This document shows, one piece after another, positions 12,455 through 18,337 of a DNA stretch of 18,337 nucleotides. Source of the DNA: Anaerolineae bacterium (GTDB lineage: Bacteria; Chloroflexota; Anaerolineae; JAFGEY01); the NCBI GenBank assembly GCA_016929205.1, contig JAFGJF010000132.1:1-18337 (forward strand). The letters are read 5' to 3'. Each line of letters starts with the position of its first letter. Within the stretch, counting starts at the first letter, position 1. Below the pieces are notes generated by a model. The model saw only the letters and a list, made by a program, of their open reading frames with translations. It ran no database searches and was not told the DNA's origin. A program made the translations under genes and the position numbers.

Positions 12455-15400
12455 ATGGCCCCGGAACCCAAACAGAAAAAAACGTGGTTTGGTGCAATTC
12501 CATTTCGCTCGGTTTTGACAGCCCTGGTCCTTGCCGGCGCACTGGGCATCCACGTGGTTGCCCCTTTTCTGGCCTGGAGCTGGTGCCAGCAGCCCTTTAC
12601 CGGCGCCTTGATGGAACATACGCTGATCGTCAGCGCGTTCGCCGAAGGTCAATGGGAAGGGGACGGTCCGGGGCTGGCGATCCAGGATCGTATTGTAGCC
12701 GTCAACGGCGAGTCCGTGCAAAATCGGCAACAGTTTGAATCGGCGCTCAAGACGACCTCTTTCTCGTCGGAGGCACCCACCCTGACCGTCGAGAGCAGTG
12801 ATGGACAGAGGGGGCGGGCTGTTCGTGAGGTCACAGCCAACCTGTCGGCGTTTCCCCGGCTCGATCTGGTCGTGCGTTTCGCCATCCCTTACATCGTCGC
12901 TCTGTGTTATCTGAGCATTGGCCTGCTGGTGTTCGGGCAGCGGCGTGCGTCCGATCAAGCGCGCGCGTTTGCTGTGTTTTGCGCCAGCACATCCACCGTG
13001 ATGTCGCTGACGTTTGACACGACGACCACCCATCTCTTGACACGTATATGGGGAACGGCTGTGTTGCTGGCCGGAGTGTCATTGGTGTGGTTGGCATCAT
13101 CGCTGGTCCCCAAAGGCTGGTTTCTACGGACCCGGTGGGTGCCTGGTGCGTTTTTGGCAGCGGCCTCGTTGTTGTTTGTGTGGAATCAGATAACGCTCTA
13201 TACGCCCGGTCGTCCGCGCGGTTATCTCGGTGCCTGGTTGGCCAGCCACATTTTTTTGACCTCGAGTGCGGCCTTGTTTGTGCTGGTCCTGTTCGGTCTC
13301 TTGTTGCGATCTCGCCGCGGTCAGATGCGGTTGCAGACGCATCTGGTTTTGATCGGACTTGTCGCCGCCTTTATGCCCATCATGCTCTGGAGTTCGATCG
13401 CGATGCTGGGGCGACTTTTCCCATCGCTGGAACAGATCTGGTTTTTATTTACCCTGACCAGTTTTCCACCCATGATCTTGTTTCCAATAGCGACGAGTTA
13501 TGTTGTCTATCACCCCCAGCTTGCAGATGTCGAGTCGGAATCGTCGCAGCGAGCGCGAGCGGACGTTCCTGCCATGCTGCAGCGCATTAGCCGCGACCTG
13601 GCCTCGAGTCTCGATCTTGAGGCCATTCTCCAAAAATTGCTTTCCCACGCCGGTGAGTTGTTTGGCCCTCGACACGCCTGCGTTTTCATCCGGGCACCAA
13701 GTGGGCATTACGAGTTCGCGAGGGCATGGGGCGAGTGTGATCCGGCAACATTGTATGGCGCTTGCTTTAATCGCCAGGATTTTGTTGTTGTACGGATGAC
13801 TCGTGATGGCAAATGCGTGATCGTACAGCCGGATGCAGACTGGCGCGCGCAATTGAGAGAGGACGAAAGTCAACGGCTGGACGATTTGGATGCCGCGTTG
13901 TTGGCTCCTCTACGCACTCAAGAGCAGCTGCTTGGTTTTTTGGTGCTCGGGGTACAAAGCTCGGGAGCCCGGTATACAGAAAAGGATGCCGCGTTATTGA
14001 GCATGTTGGTGGATCAGGCTGCGATTGTGGGCGAGAATGCGCGCCTCTATGCACAGCAAGTCGAGCAAGGTCGTTATCTTGTCCGGCAGACGCGCCAGTT
14101 GACCGATATTCTGGCCCTGGGGGATCGCCTGAAAAGCCTGGATCCGGATGTTGTGGTTCAGAGCACGGTCGAAGCCGTGTATGAAAGCCTGGGCTTTGAC
14201 CTGGTTACGTTGAGCCTGGTTGATGATCAGTATCCAGGCCGCGTGCGCGTGGTCGCCTGGGCCGGTGCCGGCAATGCAACGTGGGAACGCCTGGCGATGA
14301 CGACGTTTCCGCTGCTCGATTTTGATGCCCTGGACAGCGTGCAAAAGCTGGGGCATTGTTACCTCACCTGTGCACCGGGCAGCGAGAGGCAGATCTCATC
14401 TCTGCGAAAAGCCATTGCCTGGCAAGAAGGGGACCAGCTTTACGTCCCTTTGACCAGCAATGAAGGCTTGTTGGGGTATCTGACCGTGGATCGGCCCAAG
14501 GATGGGATGCGCCCTACCGATAGCACGCTCGAGGTGCTAGAAATCTTTGCCAACCAGGCCGCCGTCGCGATCCAAAACGCCCAGCTGTACACCAATATCG
14601 ACCGCGCCCTGGATGAACGTCTGGACGAATTGTCCACCCTGCAAGAGATAGACCGGCAGATCAATATCAAGCTCGATTTTAAACACGTGATCAATACCAC
14701 GCTCGACTGGGCGATGCGCATTACGTCTGCTGTCGCGGGTACGGTGGCGATGTTGTCTGAGGATGGCGAATCTTTGTTATGCGTCGCCCACCGGGGATAT
14801 CCTGAAAGTGTCGATCGCTTTTGGGACACGCCCTGGCCTGTTACGGAGGGCATCATCGGGCGCGTCGTGCGCACCGGGGAACCTGCACTGGTCGAGGATA
14901 CGGTGCAGGATGCGGATTACGTGGATGTGTTGACCAGCGTTCGCTCTCATCTCTCGGCACCGATCAAACGCCAGGATCGCGTCATCGGCGCGCTGAGCCT
15001 GGAAAGCATCGAACCCAACGGGTTCTCAGCCGATCACGTGGCCCTGTTAATGCGCCTGGCCGATCACGCGACCATTGCCATCGAGAATGCCGGCCTGTAC
15101 GATCAGACACAGCGGCGCGTGGCCGAGCTGGAAGCGCTGCACCAGATCAGTCTCGATCTGTCGTCACAGTTGTATGTGCATGCCGTGCTCGACTCTATTG
15201 TCACCAACGCCCAAATGCTCGTCCTGGCCGATCACGCGACGTTGTACTTGTACGATGCTCACCAGGACGCCTTGTCGTTTGGCACCAGCCTTTCGCGCGC
15301 TGGCAAGCAGCAACACCCTCCGATTCCAATCGCCGATAACCGGCTCACTCTGGCTGTGGCTCGTCGCGGAGAATCAATCGTCATTCACGATACGGCGGGG

Positions 15401-16321
15401 CACGATATGGTGCCCGTCGATCTCTGGCCGATTGGCGCGATTGCAAGCATCCCCTTGCAGGCCGAGAGCGTTTTGGGCGTATTTGATGTGGCTTTTGACA
15501 AACCGCACTTTTTCACAGTGGACGATCTACGGGTATTGAACGTACTGGCAAACCAGGCGGCGATCGCGATCAAGAACGCCCAGCTCTATGCCGACATCCA
15601 ACGTGCTAACGATGCCAAGAGCCAATTCGTCAGCATTGTGTCGCACGAACTCAAAGTGCCGATGACGTCCATTCAGGGATACGGGCGGATGCTGCTGATG
15701 GGAGCGGGCGGAGAGGTAACCGAAACACAACGAGAGTTTGTCGACGTCATCCTGGCGAACGTGAACCGTATGTCCGACCTGGTGACCGATTTGCTGGACA
15801 GTGTGCGTATCGAATCCGGGCGAATTCAACTCACGCCGCGTCCGGTTTCGTTGTCCAAGATCGTTAACGATTCGGTCAATGCGGTGCGAGCTCAAATCGA
15901 GGCACGCAAGCATGAATTGATTGTCGAAATCCCCGATGATTTGCCCGATGTCCTGGCCGATCCGGGACGAACGATGCAAGTCATGGCCAATCTGCTTGAC
16001 AACGCCTACAAATACACACTCGACGGCGGACAGATCAAGATCTGGGCACAATGCCGTGATGAATACGAATCGACAGGTGGACAGTGGGTGCTGTGCGCGA
16101 TATCGGATACAGGCATTGGCCTGTTGCCGCAAGATCAAGCGCGCATTTTTCAGCAGTTCTTTCGGGTTCGAGACCCACGAATGAACAACGAATTTGGAGC
16201 CGGGTTGGGGCTTTCAATTGCACGCAGCATCGTCGAGCTGCATGGAGGCCGGATCTGGGTCAAGAGCACCCATGGCCAGGGAAGTACGTTCTATTTTACC
16301 TTGCCAGCAGCCAGGGCCTAG
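12455..16321 (+). CDS. Large membrane histidine kinase: PDZ-like loop, multi-TM, four GAF
   Basis: A sensor kinase of 1288 aa from the chosen ATG. In order: membrane segment 1 (about 18-40); an extracytoplasmic PDZ-like loop (about 69-129, with DRIVAVNGESV at 78-88); about seven further membrane segments (139-350); four GAF domains (about 380-530, 550-710, 730-885, 895-1045) joined by coiled-coil linkers; HisKA with the phospho-acceptor H1064 in SHELKVPMTSI; and HATPase_c with NLLDNAYKYT (1179-1188), DTGIGL (1218-1223) and GAGLGLSI (1248-1255). All catalytic boxes are intact. The start is uncertain. The frame is open back to a TTG at 12347 and an ATG at 12356, but none of the starts has a clear ribosome site, and the ATG at 12455 gives the most natural cytoplasmic N-terminus before the first membrane helix. 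No regulator gene is adjacent; the signal sensed is unknown. Confidence 0.9.
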   Translation: MAPEPKQKKTWFGAIPFRSVLTALVLAGALGIHVVAPFLAWSWCQQPFTGALMEHTLIVSAFAEGQWEGDGPGLAIQDRIVAVNGESVQNRQQFESALKTTSFSSEAPTLTVESSDGQRGRAVREVTANLSAFPRLDLVVRFAIPYIVALCYLSIGLLVFGQRRASDQARAFAVFCASTSTVMSLTFDTTTTHLLTRIWGTAVLLAGVSLVWLASSLVPKGWFLRTRWVPGAFLAAASLLFVWNQITLYTPGRPRGYLGAWLASHIFLTSSAALFVLVLFGLLLRSRRGQMRLQTHLVLIGLVAAFMPIMLWSSIAMLGRLFPSLEQIWFLFTLTSFPPMILFPIATSYVVYHPQLADVESESSQRARADVPAMLQRISRDLASSLDLEAILQKLLSHAGELFGPRHACVFIRAPSGHYEFARAWGECDPATLYGACFNRQDFVVVRMTRDGKCVIVQPDADWRAQLREDESQRLDDLDAALLAPLRTQEQLLGFLVLGVQSSGARYTEKDAALLSMLVDQAAIVGENARLYAQQVEQGRYLVRQTRQLTDILALGDRLKSLDPDVVVQSTVEAVYESLGFDLVTLSLVDDQYPGRVRVVAWAGAGNATWERLAMTTFPLLDFDALDSVQKLGHCYLTCAPGSERQISSLRKAIAWQEGDQLYVPLTSNEGLLGYLTVDRPKDGMRPTDSTLEVLEIFANQAAVAIQNAQLYTNIDRALDERLDELSTLQEIDRQINIKLDFKHVINTTLDWAMRITSAVAGTVAMLSEDGESLLCVAHRGYPESVDRFWDTPWPVTEGIIGRVVRTGEPALVEDTVQDADYVDVLTSVRSHLSAPIKRQDRVIGALSLESIEPNGFSADHVALLMRLADHATIAIENAGLYDQTQRRVAELEALHQISLDLSSQLYVHAVLDSIVTNAQMLVLADHATLYLYDAHQDALSFGTSLSRAGKQQHPPIPIADNRLTLAVARRGESIVIHDTAGHDMVPVDLWPIGAIASIPLQAESVLGVFDVAFDKPHFFTVDDLRVLNVLANQAAIAIKNAQLYADIQRANDAKSQFVSIVSHELKVPMTSIQGYGRMLLMGAGGEVTETQREFVDVILANVNRMSDLVTDLLDSVRIESGRIQLTPRPVSLSKIVNDSVNAVRAQIEARKHELIVEIPDDLPDVLADPGRTMQVMANLLDNAYKYTLDGGQIKIWAQCRDEYESTGGQWVLCAISDTGIGLLPQDQARIFQQFFRVRDPRMNNEFGAGLGLSIARSIVELHGGRIWVKSTHGQGSTFYFTLPAARA

Positions 16322-16378
16322 TTTGAGAGGCGGATTCCGGCGAGTCTGTTTTTTTACCGGGCGCTTCCCGGGTATCGT

Positions 16379-17452
16379 TCAGTCTACGGCGCGCGTGCCT
16401 TGGTTGTCTTGGCCAACGCGCAAGCGATAGTCCAGCCGCCAATCGAGCTTCCACAGTGCATAGCAAGCCAGGGCAAATATCAGCCCGGCGATCAGATAGC
16501 CCTCGATCACGCTGGCCTGCATCACAAAGATGGCAATGATCCCAAATGCGCCACCTATCAGGTCCAAAGCCAACGTCGCCCCCATTGATCCCAACCCAAG
16601 ACGTGACAGGCGGTGCGAGGTGTGGTCGATGCCTCCCTGCAGCGGCGATATCCTCCGTCGAAAACGAGAGATAAAGACCATAGTTGTGTCGAACAAGGGC
16701 ACGCCCAGCACCAACACCGGTACCATCCACGTCACAAAGTTGACGTTGTCCGGGAAACGCAGCTTGATGCCAAGATTGGCCAGCATAAAACCCAAAAAGA
16801 GCGCGCCAGCGTCGCCCATAAAGATCTGTGCGCGCGGCAGGGGCAGATTGTAACGCAGAAAACCCAGGCAGGCGCCGGTAAGCGCTGCAGACAGCGCTGA
16901 AACCAGGTACTGGCCGTTCATCGCGGCAATCACCGTAAAAAAGGCACTCGCTACGGCCGAGATGCCGCCGGCGACACCGTCCATGTTGTCCGAAAAATTG
17001 ACGCCATTGGTCACATAGAGCATCCAGCAGACGGTCAGGGCGATATTGAGCGGCATGGGAATAGGCAACTGGATGTAGACGCCGGTCAGGATAGGAAACG
17101 CGGCAGCCAGGAATTGGGGCAAGAGCTTCATGACCGGATTGAGGCGCACGCGGTCGTCCCACAATCCAATTGCCCCCATAATCGTTGCGCCGGCCAGGAT
17201 GCCGGCCAACTCGTCCAGGTTTTTCCATCCTTTGAGCAGGACCGAAGCGCCAACACTGCCCAGCAGCAAAGCCACGGTAGCACCAAGATAGATCGCGACG
17301 CCACCCATCATCGCCGTTGGCTCTTGATGGGCCCGGTCGGCACGGGGGATCGAGATCAAATCCAATCTGAAGGCCACTTTGCGCATGGCCTGCGTGCCAA
17401 TCAGCGCCAGGAACAACGCACCACCAAAGACAACAATCACGACACTGATCAT
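16379..17452 (-). CDS. WecA/TagO-type polyprenyl-phosphate sugar-1-phosphate transferase
   Basis: A 357-aa integral membrane enzyme of the MraY/WecA/TagO superfamily. It moves a sugar-1-phosphate (usually GlcNAc-1-P) from UDP-sugar onto undecaprenyl phosphate at the inner face of the membrane, starting a cell-wall or surface polymer. Visible motifs: GGVAIYLG (50-57), the Mg-binding DDR (99-101), NFSDNMDGVAGG (152-163), FMGDAGALFLG (211-221) and HTSHRL (277-282). The last is of the WecA/TagO kind, not the MraY HHHFE type. About ten or eleven hydrophobic segments are seen. The start ATG comes 5 nt after the stop of the upstream phosphofructokinase gene, so they form an operon. It is convergent with the histidine kinase gene, 57 bp away. 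The exact sugar and polymer cannot be told from sequence. Confidence 0.9.
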   Translation of the reverse strand: MISVVIVVFGGALFLALIGTQAMRKVAFRLDLISIPRADRAHQEPTAMMGGVAIYLGATVALLLGSVGASVLLKGWKNLDELAGILAGATIMGAIGLWDDRVRLNPVMKLLPQFLAAAFPILTGVYIQLPIPMPLNIALTVCWMLYVTNGVNFSDNMDGVAGGISAVASAFFTVIAAMNGQYLVSALSAALTGACLGFLRYNLPLPRAQIFMGDAGALFLGFMLANLGIKLRFPDNVNFVTWMVPVLVLGVPLFDTTMVFISRFRRRISPLQGGIDHTSHRLSRLGLGSMGATLALDLIGGAFGIIAIFVMQASVIEGYLIAGLIFALACYALWKLDWRLDYRLRVGQDNQGTRAVD

Positions 17453-17457
17453 TTAAC

Positions 17458-18337
17458 CTATCCACCCACTGATTCTATGTGATAACCGGACAGACGCCCC
17501 AGAGGGGGCAGTGGATCGCCGATGAGAGGGTGGGCATAGGCCACAAACGCCGCCGTCACGTCGTCGCCGCTGGCGACAATGTACGCATCGGGCAAACGTT
17601 TTTCGGCATTGGCCACCTCAGACAATGGCGCTGTTCCGGTGTGACAGCGATAGCTGTCTCCCTGGTCACGTTCCAACGTGACCATCACATTGCTCTGCCC
17701 CGCGACCGCCAGTTGCACGGCCGACTGTCCGGCCATATAGGCTTCTTGCGCGTCGACGTCGGATATACTGGCTGAAAAAGCGCGCTGCAAATAGTTGGGT
17801 TTGTCGATGCGCACTTTGAGCCCGAGCCTGTCTCCGATCAAGTCAGACAGGTATTCGGCCGCGCCGCCCTTCATTCGATGGCCGAATGCGTCGACCTCGT
17901 GAGTGCCTGTGTCGGGAACCGCTCCCTCACTGAGCGCGATCACGCAATGTTCGCGCTGTTCGATCGACCGTGCCACGGCATCCAGCACTTGCTCGTCCTG
18001 CACGGGGCGCTCTGGCACATAGATCAAATGAGGGGCATCGCCCGGCTCCTGGCGGCCCAGCGCGGCGGCGGCAGTCAGCCAGCCGGCATTGCGCCCCATA
18101 ATCTCGACGATCTTGACCGGACTGCTGGGCCCCATCGATTCGGTGTCACGCCCGCTGTCGCGCACGGCCATTGCCACGAACCGCGCCGCACTGCCATAGC
18201 CGGGACAGTGATCGGTGTAGGCCAGGTCATTGTCCACGGTCTTGGGTACGCCGATGACGCACAGGTCGTAACCCATATCCCGGGCGGCCCGGTGCACCTG
18301 GTGCGCTGTGTCCATCGAGTCGTTGCCGCCTATATAG
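17458..18337 (-). CDS. 6-phosphofructokinase, probably PPi-dependent (5' end outside window)
   Basis: The C-terminal 292 codons of a PFK; roughly the first 95 residues lie beyond the window. The ATG at 18313-18315 is internal, because the conserved GGNDS motif directly precedes it in frame. PFK converts fructose 6-phosphate to the 1,6-bisphosphate. Numbered from the window edge: GGNDS (3-7), PKTVDND (31-37) with catalytic Asp, the sugar-binding region MGRNAGW (80-86), and ALSEGAVP further on. The fourth residue of GGNDS is Asp where ATP enzymes have Gly, and Lys follows Pro in PKTVDND where ATP enzymes have Gly. Both are the marks of the pyrophosphate-using type, which can run in either direction. 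It is followed 5 nt later by the WecA/TagO-like gene. Confidence 0.92.
   Translation of the reverse strand, partial: YIGGNDSMDTAHQVHRAARDMGYDLCVIGVPKTVDNDLAYTDHCPGYGSAARFVAMAVRDSGRDTESMGPSSPVKIVEIMGRNAGWLTAAAALGRQEPGDAPHLIYVPERPVQDEQVLDAVARSIEQREHCVIALSEGAVPDTGTHEVDAFGHRMKGGAAEYLSDLIGDRLGLKVRIDKPNYLQRAFSASISDVDAQEAYMAGQSAVQLAVAGQSNVMVTLERDQGDSYRCHTGTAPLSEVANAEKRLPDAYIVASGDDVTAAFVAYAHPLIGDPLPPLGRLSGYHIESVGG

Noticed and set aside
12317..13033. Minus-strand 238-codon frame opposite the kinase N-terminus
   Set aside because: No motif and no ribosome site; composition typical of an antisense frame.
16329..16375. T7 run and CCGGG/CCCGG hairpin between the kinase and transferase genes
   Set aside because: The T-run precedes the hairpin on the plus strand and A follows it on the minus strand, so the order is wrong for a Rho-independent terminator in either direction.
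16296..17465. A 389-codon minus-strand open frame over the transferase gene
   Set aside because: It is a register shift of the WecA/TagO-like gene; the frame at 16379-17452 carries all family motifs.

Overview
The window looks like a chromosomal segment from a moderately GC-rich bacterium. The style suggests a Chloroflexi (Anaerolineae-type) genome: long YfhO-family membrane proteins, GAF-rich histidine kinases, heptameric tandem repeats and a PPi-type phosphofructokinase. This lineage call is inference; there is no rRNA to confirm it. Promoters are ordinary sigma-70 type, with several near-consensus boxes at 16-18 bp spacing.

Left part (1-4140): an accessory, lower-GC segment on the minus strand. 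It holds a single-polypeptide MmeI-like (Type IIL) restriction-modification enzyme, a downstream membrane-anchored coiled-coil protein of unknown function, and an upstream 46-aa zinc ribbon lying between 22-bp inverted repeats. The target-recognition half of the restriction enzyme is visibly AT-richer than its nuclease/methylase half.

Middle left (4140-5180): a non-coding stretch with promoters and terminators on both strands (candidate small RNAs). Next comes a two-gene minus-strand operon, an Hfq/Sm-like protein coupled by a GTGA overlap to a small CxxC...CxxC protein. A tRNA-Lys(CTT) with its own promoter and terminator follows.

Centre (5233-9549): one 1438-codon gene that fuses a YfhO-type GT-C-like membrane protein to a Wzx/MATE-type flippase. 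The YfhO part carries two in-frame repeat insertions. A divergent promoter pair separates it from a plus-strand OmpR-type regulator whose receiver domain is degenerate. A 21-bp-stem bidirectional terminator divides the regulator from rpsT (bS20), and ychF follows upstream of rpsT with its own promoter.

Right part (12268-18337): a divergent promoter pair serves ychF (minus) and a very large plus-strand histidine kinase: a PDZ-like extracytoplasmic loop, about seven further membrane segments, four GAF domains, HisKA and HATPase. Convergent to it is a minus-strand operon of a PPi-type phosphofructokinase (cut by the window edge) and, 5 nt downstream, a WecA/TagO-type polyprenyl-phosphate sugar-1-phosphate transferase. 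Two separate loci therefore concern lipid-linked glycan assembly: the WecA-like initiator and the YfhO-flippase fusion. There is no CRISPR array, rRNA or recognisable transposase gene.
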